In this document: piece after piece, positions 52,101-61,668 of the stretch
How the letters are laid out: each line of letters opens with the position of its first letter
How positions within the stretch are numbered: the stretch's first letter is position 1
Assembly (NCBI GenBank): GCA_964478125.1
Contig: CAYZGR010000005.1
Coordinates: 1 to 64,000 of the forward strand
Source of the DNA: FW021-bin31 sp964478125
GTDB lineage: Bacteria; Bacteroidota; Bacteroidia; Chitinophagales; Chitinophagaceae
DNA: 64,000 nt
Reading direction: 5' to 3'
Made by a program: the position numbers and the translations under genes
The notes under the pieces: model-generated
Database searches by the model: none
What the model was told of the DNA's origin: nothing
Seen by the model: only the letters and a program-made list of their open reading frames with translations

Positions 52101-53297
52101 CTAATTGTTTTCTGCCTTTTCTCTTTTTCTTCGTAGAATTTCTTTCTTTAGCAGGCGTTGTTCACGGCCCATTTGCCCGGAAATAGAACTGTTCTCCCGG
52201 GAGCGTCTGATAAGATAGGGCAATACATGCTTTACGGGCCCGTAAGGCAAATATTTGGAAACGCTGAATCCTGCGCGTGCAAGGTTAAAGGTAATGTTAT
52301 CGCTCATGCCATAAAGCTGCGAAAAATGCACATGCGGATGGTCGTATGGAATTTGGTGATCATGCATAAATTGGGCTGCCCGCATACAGCTTTCTTCGTT
52401 ATGAGTTCCGATAAACAGAGCCAGTCCGTCAAGATGTTTCAGGCTCCATCTGACGGCCTTGTTGAATTCCCTGTCGGTGGCCGCCTTATCCGGCTGGATG
52501 GGAGAAGGATCGTTTTTTTCTTTGGCTCGCTTTCGTTCTTTTTCCATATAGGCGCCGCGAACCAGTTTCGCACCCGGCAGATATCCCTCTTCCCGGCTTT
52601 GTTGCCATTGCTGCATTAAGGCTTTGAAGCGACCCTGCCGGTAAAGCTGGAAGGTGTTATAAATGATTGCTTCTCTTTTATTGAACTGTTGCATCATTTG
52701 ACGGGCAAGCAGATCTATAGGTCCCTGAATCCAACTTTCTTCTGCATCAATTAACAGACCCGTATGGTGCTGGTATGCCGTTTGGCAAATTGTTTTTATC
52801 CGCTCATATACCTTTTGCCATTCTGCCTCTTCTTTTTTGGTCAGGGGAAGACCGCTATGATATTTTTCCAGCAATTGAAAACGGGCAAACCCCGTTATTT
52901 TTAGACTGATCATGGGAATATCTTCCTGGCTTCCGGCATAACGAATGGCTTTTTGAAACTCAGAGACTGCCAGATCATAATTTTTTTCTCCTTCTGACCG
53001 CTCCACCCCATAGTCCAGGGTACATTTTACCGCATAGGCATGCAGTCCTGCAGCAGTTGTGGCAGCCTCTTCAAGAGTCTCTCCCCCGCAGAACAACTCA
53101 AAGATGGTATTGCGGATCAACCCTTTTATGGGGAGATGTAATTTTAATGCAAGGGGTGCAAGAAAGGAGCCCGCCCGTACCAGAAAACCATAGCGCATTA
53201 GTGAATATAAACGGTATGACTTTCGCAGGGACCGATCTGATTTATAGGCGAAGGCGTGTTGTGTATTTTCAAAAGAAATGGACAAAGGCTTTCCCAT
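52101..53297 (-). CDS. Proline dehydrogenase
   Basis: A 398-residue FAD-dependent enzyme (PutA PRODH domain type) that oxidises proline to pyrroline-5-carboxylate. The (beta/alpha)8 barrel features include MISLKITGFARF, LLIDAEESWIQ, AKLVRGAYMEKER and GTHNEESC followed by FSQLYGMSDN, which hold the FAD and substrate contacts. The P5C dehydrogenase partner is not in the window. It is a stand-alone gene 109 bases upstream of the LysM gene and could contribute read-through to it. Confidence 0.94.
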   Translation of the reverse strand: MGKPLSISFENTQHAFAYKSDRSLRKSYRLYSLMRYGFLVRAGSFLAPLALKLHLPIKGLIRNTIFELFCGGETLEEAATTAAGLHAYAVKCTLDYGVERSEGEKNYDLAVSEFQKAIRYAGSQEDIPMISLKITGFARFQLLEKYHSGLPLTKKEEAEWQKVYERIKTICQTAYQHHTGLLIDAEESWIQGPIDLLARQMMQQFNKREAIIYNTFQLYRQGRFKALMQQWQQSREEGYLPGAKLVRGAYMEKERKRAKEKNDPSPIQPDKAATDREFNKAVRWSLKHLDGLALFIGTHNEESCMRAAQFMHDHQIPYDHPHVHFSQLYGMSDNITFNLARAGFSVSKYLPYGPVKHVLPYLIRRSRENSSISGQMGREQRLLKKEILRRKREKAENN

Positions 53298-53440
53298 TCA
53301 TTTGATAATTTTATAATAATTATAACATTTAACCGCCAAAATTAAGGGGATTTGAATTAATAGAATAAAACTAAATTTTATATTCGCCTTATGTGAGAGA
53401 CATGGGGTGAAGCACCGGGTTATTTCATGTGAACTTAATG

Positions 53441-53448
53441 TATCTTTG
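53441..53448 (+). promoter_or_regulatory. Candidate -7 element for the AlaX-like gene
   Basis: TATCTTTG matches TAnnTTTG, the same octamer as in the atp and CLC promoters, and lies 14 bases before the ATG at 53463. Confidence 0.5.
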
Positions 53449-53462
53449 TACTGTTTTTATTT

Positions 53463-54200
53463 ATGACTGGTATGCAATTGCAATTTCTTTCTGACACCTT
53501 CCAATTTGAAACAGAAGCTACCGTCACGGGTAGCGGAGAAGATGACGATGGCTCGTACGTCGTCACAAATCAGACTGTCTTTTATCCCGGAGGAGGAGGA
53601 CAGGAACCCGATAAAGGGCTGATAACCAATGGAGCTGGCACCCCTTTCCCTATTAAAAAAGGGAAGGTGAAGAATGGCGAACCCTGCCACTATATTGATA
53701 TGCTCTTACCGGTAAACAGTGCGGTTAAAATAACTATTGACCGCGGTTACCGTTTGCAAAATGCCCGTTTGCATACGGCTGGACATCTGCTCTCCTCCGT
53801 TATTTCTGAAAAGTTGCATTGGCCTTTACGACCGGTAAAAGGGTTTCATTATCAAAAAGGGGCTTACATGGAATTTGAGCCTGATGATGAAATTGACGAA
53901 ATACCTGAAGAGACGTTGCACCGGGCTATGGAAGATGATATAAAGAATTGTCTTCCCGTATCGACTGCTTTTGTTGATGTTGAAGATTTGAATGCTCCTT
54001 CCGTATTTGTGCCCGAAGGTTTCGCCCCCTCTAAAAACCGGGGCCTTCGCCTGGTTACAATAAAAGGATATCGATCTATTCCCTGTGGGGGGACTCATCT
54101 TCATCATACGGGAGAAATCGGTAGTTTTGCCATCAAGCAGATCCGACATAAAAAAGGGCGTGTTAGAATAAGTTACCGGGCCGGTGAGGAACGGGACTAA
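53463..54200 (+). CDS. AlaX-type alanyl-tRNA editing protein
   Basis: A 245-residue stand-alone editing domain related to the AlaRS second additional domain. The zinc ligands are intact: H104-x3-H108 (LHTAGHL) and C208-x3-H212 (CGGTHLH). TVFYPGGGGQ is the family N-terminal signature. It deacylates mis-charged Ser- or Gly-tRNA-Ala in trans. Start ATG 53463 or 53472. The YpdA-like gene follows after 38 bases in the same direction. Confidence 0.93.
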   Translation: MTGMQLQFLSDTFQFETEATVTGSGEDDDGSYVVTNQTVFYPGGGGQEPDKGLITNGAGTPFPIKKGKVKNGEPCHYIDMLLPVNSAVKITIDRGYRLQNARLHTAGHLLSSVISEKLHWPLRPVKGFHYQKGAYMEFEPDDEIDEIPEETLHRAMEDDIKNCLPVSTAFVDVEDLNAPSVFVPEGFAPSKNRGLRLVTIKGYRSIPCGGTHLHHTGEIGSFAIKQIRHKKGRVRISYRAGEERD

Positions 54201-54238
54201 ACCTTATCAGGGAGGCACATGTTAAGAATTTTAAAACA

Positions 54239-55249
54239 ATGAATAAGAATAAAGAACCGGATATAATCATTATAGGAGGAGGACCCATTGGGCTTGCCTG
54301 TGCGCTGGCAGCAGAAGAAAAAGGCCTTTCCTACCTCATTTTGGAAAAGGGATGTTTGGTTAATTCTTTATATCATTACCCTGCAAACATGACTTTTTTT
54401 TCGACTTCTGAATTATTGGAGATCGGGAGCGTTCCGTTTGTTTCAATCAATCCCAAGCCTACCAGACCCGAGGCGTTGGAGTATTATCGCCGGGTAGCCG
54501 CTTCCCGGAAGCTCCATATCCATTTATTTGAAAAAGTAGAGCATATTATTAAGCAAGACGAGCCCGGTAAATATACAGTGGAAACTACTAGGGCCGTTTA
54601 TCATGCAAAATATGTAATTATCGCCACCGGCTTTTATGATATACCCAATAAGCTAAATATCTCCGGAGAAGAGCTCCACAAGGTAAAACATTATTATGAT
54701 GATCCCCATTACTATGCCATGCAAAAGGTGATCGTCGTGGGAGCCAATAATTCTTCGGTGGACGCCGCCTTACAAACTTGGCGCAAAGGAGCCGATGTAA
54801 CGATGGTCATTCGTGGCGACGGTATTGGCAAACGGGTAAAATATTGGAAAAAGCCGGATATAGAAAACCGTATAAAAGAAGGGTCAATAAAGGCGTATTA
54901 CCACTCTTATTTGACAGAAATACGGGAAGATGCTGTTGATATTCAAACCCCTGAAGGCCGGATAACCCTTCCCAATGATTATGTATTGGCCATGACCGGA
55001 TATCATCCGAATTTTTCTTTTTTGAAAAAAGCAGGCGTTCATATCGATGATAATGAACTGAGACATCCTTATTATGATCCGGAGACGATGGAAACCAACA
55101 GGAATAACCTGTTTCTTGCCGGGGTGGTATGTGGCGGGCTGGAGACACACATCTGGTTCATAGAGAACTCGCGCCAGCATGCAGACAAGATCCTTTCTTG
55201 TATTGAAAAAAGAGAAAGAGCGGCATCTGAAGTGACGGCTGCAGGATAA
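54239..55249 (+). CDS. YpdA-family NAD(P)-dependent oxidoreductase
   Basis: A 336-residue FAD flavoprotein with two dinucleotide folds: IIGGGPIGLACAL (16-28) and VIVVGANNSSVDAALQT. It matches the YpdA family, which in Firmicutes reduces bacillithiol disulfide; the LYHYPANMTFFSTSE segment is typical. Redox-active CxxC of thioredoxin reductase is absent, as expected for YpdA. Presence suggests bacillithiol in this organism, but no bshA/B/C gene is in the window. Confidence 0.9.
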   Translation: MNKNKEPDIIIIGGGPIGLACALAAEEKGLSYLILEKGCLVNSLYHYPANMTFFSTSELLEIGSVPFVSINPKPTRPEALEYYRRVAASRKLHIHLFEKVEHIIKQDEPGKYTVETTRAVYHAKYVIIATGFYDIPNKLNISGEELHKVKHYYDDPHYYAMQKVIVVGANNSSVDAALQTWRKGADVTMVIRGDGIGKRVKYWKKPDIENRIKEGSIKAYYHSYLTEIREDAVDIQTPEGRITLPNDYVLAMTGYHPNFSFLKKAGVHIDDNELRHPYYDPETMETNRNNLFLAGVVCGGLETHIWFIENSRQHADKILSCIEKRERAASEVTAAG

Positions 55250-55255
55250 TAGAAA

Positions 55256-55870
55256 TCAGGCGATCAAAGCCAGATGTCCGGCCCCTTTACGCAATACCAC
55301 GGGTTCGCCTTTGGTACAGTCTACCACCGTGGAAGGTACGGTGCCCCCTATACCGCCATTCACTACAATATCTACGAGATGTCCGAATTTTTCATGAATA
55401 ACTTCAGGATCAGAGATTTCTTCCACATGGCCTTCGGGAAGTGAGGTATTCATAATGGGATTGCCCAGTTCCCGTATGATACTCTGACAGATGACATTAT
55501 CGGGCACACGAATGCCGATAGTATCTTTTTTGGTTTTCAACAGCTTGGGTACCCGTTTGCTGGCCGGCAGGATAAATGTAAAAGGTCCCGGCAGGGAGCG
55601 TTTTAACATCCTGAACAAGGGGGTGTCCACACTTTTGGTATAATAAGACAAATGGCTCAGGTCGTGGCATATAAAAGACAATTGGGCCTTTTCCGGGTTG
55701 ATCCCCTTGATTTGACATATTTTCTCAATCGCCTTAGGCTGCGTAATATCACAACCCATCCCATATACGGAATCGGTGGGATAAATAATAATTCCTCCCT
55801 TTTTCAGGCACTGAACTAGTTTTTTAAGATTACGAGAGGAGGGATTTTTGGGATGAAGGTCTAACAGCAT
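55256..55870 (-). CDS. YrdC/Sua5-superfamily protein, YciO-like
   Basis: A 204-residue single-domain protein of the L-threonylcarbamoyladenylate synthase superfamily. Features: GGIIIYPTDSVYGMGCDI (25-42), LPGPFTFILPAS, IGIRVPDN and VVNGGIGGTVPSTVVD. The region after the IKGIN segment and the NTSLPEG loop are closer to YciO than to TsaC/Sua5, so a role in tRNA t6A synthesis is possible but not assured. It converges on the YpdA-like gene with 6 bases between the stops. Confidence 0.88.
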   Translation of the reverse strand: MLLDLHPKNPSSRNLKKLVQCLKKGGIIIYPTDSVYGMGCDITQPKAIEKICQIKGINPEKAQLSFICHDLSHLSYYTKSVDTPLFRMLKRSLPGPFTFILPASKRVPKLLKTKKDTIGIRVPDNVICQSIIRELGNPIMNTSLPEGHVEEISDPEVIHEKFGHLVDIVVNGGIGGTVPSTVVDCTKGEPVVLRKGAGHLALIA

Positions 55871-56028
55871 GATAAATGAATAATTTATACTTAGTTTACA
55901 ACTCTAAAGTAATCTATTTTGTTTAAAAAATCAAAAAAATATTTAAAGGGATCAAAGGCCGTCCGTTAAGGCGGAAAATACCTTTTTATGCACTTCTTTT
56001 TGTATTTTCGTTAACATAATCAGGGCTC

Positions 56029-56751
56029 ATGAGCAAAAAAAGTACCGGGAAAAAAAGAAGAAAAAGATTCCGTTTTCTGAAACGTTTTATTCTTTATGTT
56101 TTTATCATTCAGTTGTTGTACATCATTGCTCTTAAATGGATCAATCCTCCTTTCACGCTGACTACTTTAGGGAGCAGAATCGCACTTATCGGTACCGATC
56201 GTTCTTTCCATCGGGAATGGGCGTCTTACGGCGATATTGCATTATATGCAAAGCTTGCCGTTATCGCAGGTGAGGATCAGAGATTCCCCTCGCATCATGG
56301 TTTTGACATGAAGTCTATTCGTAAGGCCTGGGAGCATAATCATGAAGGGGGACGGCGCAGGGGGGCAAGTACCATTAGTCAACAAACGGCAAAAAATGTT
56401 TTCCTCTGGCAGGGAGGAGGGTGGTTTCGTAAGGGACTGGAAGTCTATTTTACATTTATGATAGAACATATCTGGGGGAAAAAGCGTATTCTTGAGGTCT
56501 ATTTGAATGTAGCCCAGATGGGTAAAGGTATTTTTGGAGTGGAAGCGGCCTCAGAATATTATTTTCATGTTCAAGCCAAGAAGCTTTCCCGTGTGCAAGC
56601 CGCAATGCTGGCCGCTAGTTTGCCGAATCCCTTATATTATACCATCAAACCGCTGGCGGGTCGTACACGCTACCGGCAGCGATGGATCTTGTCGCAGATG
56701 AGGAATCTACGGGGTAACCCGGAATTGGAAAAGTTGTTGCATGAACCATAA
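56029..56751 (+). CDS. mtgA: Monofunctional peptidoglycan glycosyltransferase
   Basis: A 240-residue GT51 enzyme that polymerises lipid II. One N-terminal membrane helix (about 19-37) is followed by the GT51 core with catalytic Glu82 in AGEDQRFPSHHGFD, the RRGASTISQQTAKNVFL motif and KKRILEVYLNVAQMGKGIFG. There is no transpeptidase domain. It is a single gene that ends in a bidirectional terminator. Confidence 0.95.
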   Translation: MSKKSTGKKRRKRFRFLKRFILYVFIIQLLYIIALKWINPPFTLTTLGSRIALIGTDRSFHREWASYGDIALYAKLAVIAGEDQRFPSHHGFDMKSIRKAWEHNHEGGRRRGASTISQQTAKNVFLWQGGGWFRKGLEVYFTFMIEHIWGKKRILEVYLNVAQMGKGIFGVEAASEYYFHVQAKKLSRVQAAMLAASLPNPLYYTIKPLAGRTRYRQRWILSQMRNLRGNPELEKLLHEP

Positions 56752-56785
56752 AAAAGCACGCTCAATAGGATTGAAGCGTGCTTTT
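56752..56785. terminator. Bidirectional intrinsic terminator
   Basis: AAAAGCACGC and TCAAT pair with ATTGA and GCGTGCTTTT around a 3-base loop, with a single bulged A. It starts at the base after the mtgA stop and lies between mtgA and the opposing lipoprotein gene. Confidence 0.88.
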
Positions 56786-56824
56786 AGCGGCTTTAATTAT
56801 TCCTTTTGATATCCTGCAATAGGA

Positions 56825-57226
56825 TTAACGATTACAGTTTGCGGTCCATACCTTATTGTCTTTGGTGTAAGCGATGATCAGATTGTCTTCGTCAATCTTG
56901 ATTAAATGGGATTCATCAGAGCCTACATTAATAACCGTATGTTCTCCCTCCTTATTAAATTTTACCCCTGTTATATTCGGGATGCCGTCGGAGAATATAA
57001 AGTTGTAGTTTCCGCCTACTTTAACGACTTCTACAGTACCGTTCTCTTTGTCGATCTTTGTCTGATCATCAGCATTGTTGTCTACATAAGAGATATGTCC
57101 GCTATACTTCCCGACGAAGAAATCTTTGTCGGCAGGGTCCGTATCTTTACTACAGGAGGTAAAGATCAGAGTGGATACAATTGCAACGCCCAAGAGGGCA
57201 ATAATTGCTTTCAATGGATTTTTCAT
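56825..57226 (-). CDS. Small hypothetical lipoprotein
   Basis: A 133-residue lipoprotein: signal with lipobox (FTSCSKD), then a ~105-residue strand-rich domain (FFVGKYSGHISYV, GGNYNFIFSDGIPNI, HLIKIDEDNLIIAY) that looks like a lipocalin-like beta-sandwich of the kind common in Bacteroidota. No catalytic motif is seen. Start is ATG 57226; the TTG at 57247 is rejected. Confidence 0.75.
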   Translation of the reverse strand: MKNPLKAIIALLGVAIVSTLIFTSCSKDTDPADKDFFVGKYSGHISYVDNNADDQTKIDKENGTVEVVKVGGNYNFIFSDGIPNITGVKFNKEGEHTVINVGSDESHLIKIDEDNLIIAYTKDNKVWTANCNR

Positions 57227-57426
57227 AAGATATAAGGTTTTGTTCAACTCGTGTAGAACAAACCATGTGCCAATCCATTATAAGCATCTGTAACCCGGTA
57301 TCCCCTTTGAGCTCCCGGGGCTCTTGCAGCATACATTGGAGCAATTATTTATGCTTCGTCGCTTAAGATCTGAATTCCGGATCCGCGATGATTCCGAGGC
57401 GGAAAAGGTGGAATGGGAAACGGCTT

Positions 57427-58221
57427 CTACAACCATCCACTTTGCACCAAAACGATAATGATGACCCCTATGATGATCCGGTACACGCCAAACCATTTGA
57501 AACCATGTTTTTGTAAGTAGGAAATGAAAGATTTGATCGCAATCATGGCGATCACAAAAGCCACTACATTGCCGATAAGCAGGATGGTGATATTCCGGCC
57601 GTTGGATAATATTTCCGGGCTATCCAGGAAGGCCTTGAGCAATTTGTAACCGGTAGCCGCGGCCATGGTTGGAACTGCAAGGAAGAAAGAAAATTCTGCA
57701 GCTACCTTTCGCGTCAGCTTCTGTTGCATTCCGCCAATAATGGTGGCTGCGCTCCGGCTGACCCCCGGAATCATGGCAATACATTGCCAGAAACCCACCC
57801 GTAATGCCTGGAAAATAGTCATGTCCTTTTCGTGAGAAACTTTAGGGCTTTGGAACCATTGATCTACAAAAAGAAGTACCACTCCTCCAACGGCTAACAT
57901 GATGCCTACGATTAAAGGGCTTTCCAGTAACAGGTCAATTTTGTCGGCAAACAGATAACCCAGGATCAGGGCGGGGATAACACCGATAATAATCTTTTTA
58001 TAAAAATCCATGCGGCTGAAATCAAAGAATTTCCGCCAGTACAAAACGACTACGGCTAATATGGCACCCAACTGGATTACGATTTCAAACAACTTGGTAA
58101 ATTCCAGGGTATCAATACCCATCCAGGAGCTGACAACGATCATGTGGCCGGTGGAGGATACGGGTAAAAATTCGGTAAGTCCTTCAACAATGCCAAGAAT
58201 AATGGCCTGAATAATGCTCAT
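57427..58221 (-). CDS. uppP: Undecaprenyl-diphosphatase
   Basis: A 264-residue integral membrane phosphatase (BacA family) that recycles undecaprenyl pyrophosphate. The motifs GLTEFLPVSSTGHM near the N-terminus and MIPGVSRSAATIIGGM in the middle hold the catalytic residues. It is the third gene of ftsX-DUF3098-uppP (34 bases after the DUF3098 stop), a common Bacteroidota order. Confidence 0.96.
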   Translation of the reverse strand: MSIIQAIILGIVEGLTEFLPVSSTGHMIVVSSWMGIDTLEFTKLFEIVIQLGAILAVVVLYWRKFFDFSRMDFYKKIIIGVIPALILGYLFADKIDLLLESPLIVGIMLAVGGVVLLFVDQWFQSPKVSHEKDMTIFQALRVGFWQCIAMIPGVSRSAATIIGGMQQKLTRKVAAEFSFFLAVPTMAAATGYKLLKAFLDSPEILSNGRNITILLIGNVVAFVIAMIAIKSFISYLQKHGFKWFGVYRIIIGVIIIVLVQSGWL

Positions 58222-58255
58222 AGAGTAAAAAAATCGCTACAACTGGAATGAAAGA

Positions 58256-58555
58256 TTATTGGTCTGCCTGTTCTTTTTTAGGCTTTTTCATGATGGCATA
58301 GATTTCAATCAAGAAACCGAGAATTATAACAATCGGAGCCAGGGTAATGCGTCTGAAGCTATAGACCTGATCCGCATGAAATTGGTTGGGATCGGAACTC
58401 CCACCCCCGATCATCAGGAGATATCCGATAAAGACCACTGCCAGCCCGATGATCATAAAAACGAAATTCTCTCTCGTAAAAGGGAATAACCGCTCCTGCC
58501 TGTTTTTTGAGGAAGCATCGCTTTTTCGTGTTGATCTTACCGTTTTTGCAGACAT
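58256..58555 (-). CDS. DUF3098 membrane protein
   Basis: A 99-residue protein with a basic cytoplasmic N-terminus and two membrane helices (about 32-51 and 71-89) separated by a GGGSSDPNQF loop and a YSFRRITLAP segment characteristic of DUF3098. Its function is unknown, but it is regularly found between ftsX and uppP. Confidence 0.9.
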   Translation of the reverse strand: MSAKTVRSTRKSDASSKNRQERLFPFTRENFVFMIIGLAVVFIGYLLMIGGGSSDPNQFHADQVYSFRRITLAPIVIILGFLIEIYAIMKKPKKEQADQ

Positions 58556-58590
58556 AATGGCTTTTTATTTAAAAAATGTTTGATTCCTCC

Positions 58591-59463
58591 TTAGTACAAT
58601 TCGTCTAATTTCATTTTCAGATATCGAACCACAGAACGATGGGTACTCAGCAAAGATATGCAAATGCCGAGGATTATCATACCGATAAACAATAAAATAG
58701 TCAATTGCATATCGGCGATTAACTTTAATTGCGGCAATTGCTGCCGTGCATAGTACATAACCGCTATCAGTCCCCCGATAGCGAGTAATGCGCTGATTGT
58801 TCCGTTGCCGATGCTGCGCAGGTCAAAAGGCTTTGCAATAAACCAGCGGGTAGCTCCCACCATTTGCATGGTTTTTATTAAAAAGCGGTTGCTGAACATG
58901 GCCAGCCGGATGGTATTATCTATTAATACGATGACCACCACACCCAGTAAAATGCTCACGGCCAGCACGATGGCGCCGATCTTTTCTACGTTTTTGTCTA
59001 ATTTCCCTACCAGTGTGCGCTGATAATATACCTCCTTAACAATATGATCTTTCATCAGCCTGTTTTCAATGACCTTAAGGCTGTCTTCATTTACATAATT
59101 GGCTTTGGCCTTTAAATTGATGCTGCTGTATAGAGGATTAAATTTTAATATGGAGATAAAATCTTCTCCAAAATCTTTTTTGAACTGTTCGGCTGCCTGA
59201 TCTTTGCTGACATATTCTACCGATTTGGCATAGGTGCTTTGGCCAATAGAATCACGTAATGCCAGCGCTTCTTTTTTGGGGGTATTGTTATGAAGAATTA
59301 CCTGAATCTCTATGTGTTCTCTGAAATAGGAGCTAAGCCGCTCGGCATGAATAATAACCATACCCAGAATACCGAGAAGAAACAGTACCAGCGCCACGCC
59401 TATGATGGACATGAGGTAGGAGGGCTTTGATCTTTTAGAGGACATTCTGTTTCGACTGGACAT
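58591..59463 (-). CDS. ftsX: Cell division protein FtsX
   Basis: A 290-residue ABC-type permease with four membrane helices (about 16-38, 165-188, 216-236 and 255-276) and an extracytoplasmic loop. With FtsE it controls peptidoglycan hydrolases at the division site. The SMQMVGATRWFI-like stretch (KTMQMVGATRWFI) is the FtsX signature. ftsE is not in the window. It opens the ftsX-DUF3098-uppP operon; a -7-like TACTTTCG lies just upstream. Confidence 0.94.
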   Translation of the reverse strand: MSSRNRMSSKRSKPSYLMSIIGVALVLFLLGILGMVIIHAERLSSYFREHIEIQVILHNNTPKKEALALRDSIGQSTYAKSVEYVSKDQAAEQFKKDFGEDFISILKFNPLYSSINLKAKANYVNEDSLKVIENRLMKDHIVKEVYYQRTLVGKLDKNVEKIGAIVLAVSILLGVVVIVLIDNTIRLAMFSNRFLIKTMQMVGATRWFIAKPFDLRSIGNGTISALLAIGGLIAVMYYARQQLPQLKLIADMQLTILLFIGMIILGICISLLSTHRSVVRYLKMKLDELY

Positions 59464-59612
59464 AGATGAATTTGAGTGCGAAAGTAAAAAAAATTAAGTT
59501 TTTTGATCCCATTTGTTCTTTTCAACGTTTTCTTGAATGTTTTATTTCTGAAAAAGCAGCTCTTTTCCACCTTTTTCTGAAAAAAGAGTTATTATTGTAT
59601 CAAACAATAAGG

Positions 59613-59855
59613 ATGGGGTGGTTCCTGACCATAAAACACAGGCTCTTTTTGCGCTGGACTATCCGGAGGATTTTATATTCTCTGGTAGGCGGATGGATCA
59701 TGATCCAATCTATTATAGAACATAGATGGTGGCTGGCCGTTGCCGGCCCTTATTTCTTTTTTATGGGTCTGTTTGCCTATGGATGTGGGGGAGGAGCCTG
59801 TAATGCACCACAATATGAAACAGGAAAAGCTGATTTTACTCCCGATCAGGAGTAA
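59613..59855 (+). CDS. Small membrane protein with CGGGAC motif
   Basis: An 80-residue protein with one or two membrane segments (about 19-52) and a C-terminal CGGGAC tail resembling the small membrane proteins (DUF2892-like) found near rhodaneses. The start ATG 59613 (MGWFLT) is chosen because the upstream part of the longer frame is low-complexity. Function unknown. Confidence 0.65.
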   Translation: MGWFLTIKHRLFLRWTIRRILYSLVGGWIMIQSIIEHRWWLAVAGPYFFFMGLFAYGCGGGACNAPQYETGKADFTPDQE

Positions 59856-60004
59856 ATACGAAAAAGTCTTGTAGGATTGCTGAAAAGAAAACGTAAAATC
59901 ATTTTTTGAATATTAAATTCCCTTATTCCCGTTTTGGATTTGGTATTTCGTAATACGGCATCCTCTCTACTGTTCTTGTCCCCCTGATTTCCCCTACGCT
60001 ATCT

Positions 60005-61660
60005 TTACCTCTCCATCAGTTCTTTTGCATTTTCTAAGGCTGCGGCTGTGGGGCTGTCGCCGCTGAGCATACCGGCAATAACTTCTATGCGTTCCTCTTT
60101 TGTCAGGCGCCGGATGCCTGTTATTACGCGCTCCTTTTTCATCGTTTTATATACTTGAAAATGGGTATTTGCTTTCCCGGCAATCTGTGGTTGATGAGAA
60201 ATGCAGATCACCTGATGATCAGAGGCCAATCCTGCAAGAATAAGCCCTACCTGGCGGGCGGCCTCACCGGAAATACCGCTTTCGATCTCATCGAAAATGA
60301 GCGTAGGCAGCATGCCTTTGTCTGCTATAAGCGACTTGATGCACAACATTAATCTGCTCAACTCTCCCCCGGAAGCTACTTTACGAACGGGCAGGAAGCG
60401 TCCACTCTTGTTGGCGTCAAATTCAAATGAAACGACATCCTGTCCGGATGCTTTTAAGTCGGCCCGATCGAGCTGAACCCTCATCCGGGCATTGGGCATT
60501 CCCACCCGCCGCAGCAGTTTTTGCAGATCATTGATAAAGGGCCGTACCTGCTTCTCCCGTACTTCGGAAAGCTTGTTAGCCTGTTTTTGGGAGGCTTCTT
60601 TTTGTTGGTTCCTTATTTTGATGGCCTCTTTTAGCTGTTCGTCCGTATTTTCAGCTTCCCCAAGTTTTTGCTGCAAGCTTTCTTTCAATTTCAATAATTC
60701 GGTTGTCGTTTGAAGGCGGTGTTTCTTCAATAGTTTGTAACCCGTGCTTATACGTTCCTGAATAAAAGCGATGCGCTCCTCATCGTATTCCGTATGGTCA
60801 TTGATCTGTTGTAGTTCGTCGGCAATATCCTGCAGCTCAATCCGGGATGAAGCAAGCCGGTTAAGCAATTCGGGGATTTTTTTGTGGAAAGGAGCCAGCC
60901 TTTCCAGCTGGTTTTGTGCAGTATGTAGTTGAGACAATACGGCCGCGTCGTTGAGTTCCAGAAGTTCGTTTGTAACTTCCAGCCCTCTTTTCAGGTCTTC
61001 TGTATGGGTGAGTACCTGAAGTTCGTCTTCGAGTTCCTCCAGTTCATTTTCCGAGAAGCGGGCTTCTTTTAGTTCTTCATATAAGAAGCGGTCATAATCC
61101 TGTTCTCTGGAAAGCTGCTCCGATTTTTCAGTCAACGTTTCGCAGAGGTGTTTGCTTTCGAGATATTGTTGATATTGTTTTTGATAGGCATGCACCTCTT
61201 TTTTTTGTCCGGCAAGCAGATCAAGGACCTGTAATTGGAAATCTGCTTGTCCGAGTTGCAACGTATCAAATTGTTGATGAAGATCCACCAGCAGGCCGGT
61301 AAAGGCGGAAAGTTGTTGCAGATTGACAGGTGTGTCGTTTATAAAAGAGCGTGATTTTCCGGCAGGGCTGATTTCCCTGCGTATAAGGGTTTCGGCAGCG
61401 TAATCCAGTTCGTGTCTTAGAAAAAACCGTCGGATCTCGGGATCTTCCGGAAGTCTGAAAAGGCCTTCAATGATGGCTTTTTTGCCTTTTTCACGAAGGG
61501 CCCCCCTGTCTGCCCTTACTCCCAAGATGAGGGACAATGCTCCCAGAAGGATAGATTTTCCCGCACCCGTTTCTCCTGTTATTACGTTCAGGTTATCGGA
61601 AAAACGAACGGTCACCTCGTCAATAATGGCATAATTTTTTATGTCAAGCTGTAATAACAT
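60005..61660 (-). CDS. recN: DNA repair protein RecN
   Basis: A 551-residue SMC-like ATPase of double-strand break repair. Walker A GETGAGKS is at 29-36; the coiled-coil arms span roughly 150-380; the ABC signature VASGGELSRLM and Walker B LIFDEIESGISG are near the C-terminus. It starts 8 bases after the stop of the barrel-protein gene and is likely co-transcribed with it. Confidence 0.96.
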   Translation of the reverse strand: MLLQLDIKNYAIIDEVTVRFSDNLNVITGETGAGKSILLGALSLILGVRADRGALREKGKKAIIEGLFRLPEDPEIRRFFLRHELDYAAETLIRREISPAGKSRSFINDTPVNLQQLSAFTGLLVDLHQQFDTLQLGQADFQLQVLDLLAGQKKEVHAYQKQYQQYLESKHLCETLTEKSEQLSREQDYDRFLYEELKEARFSENELEELEDELQVLTHTEDLKRGLEVTNELLELNDAAVLSQLHTAQNQLERLAPFHKKIPELLNRLASSRIELQDIADELQQINDHTEYDEERIAFIQERISTGYKLLKKHRLQTTTELLKLKESLQQKLGEAENTDEQLKEAIKIRNQQKEASQKQANKLSEVREKQVRPFINDLQKLLRRVGMPNARMRVQLDRADLKASGQDVVSFEFDANKSGRFLPVRKVASGGELSRLMLCIKSLIADKGMLPTLIFDEIESGISGEAARQVGLILAGLASDHQVICISHQPQIAGKANTHFQVYKTMKKERVITGIRRLTKEERIEVIAGMLSGDSPTAAALENAKELMER

Positions 61661-61668
61661 AAATTGGA

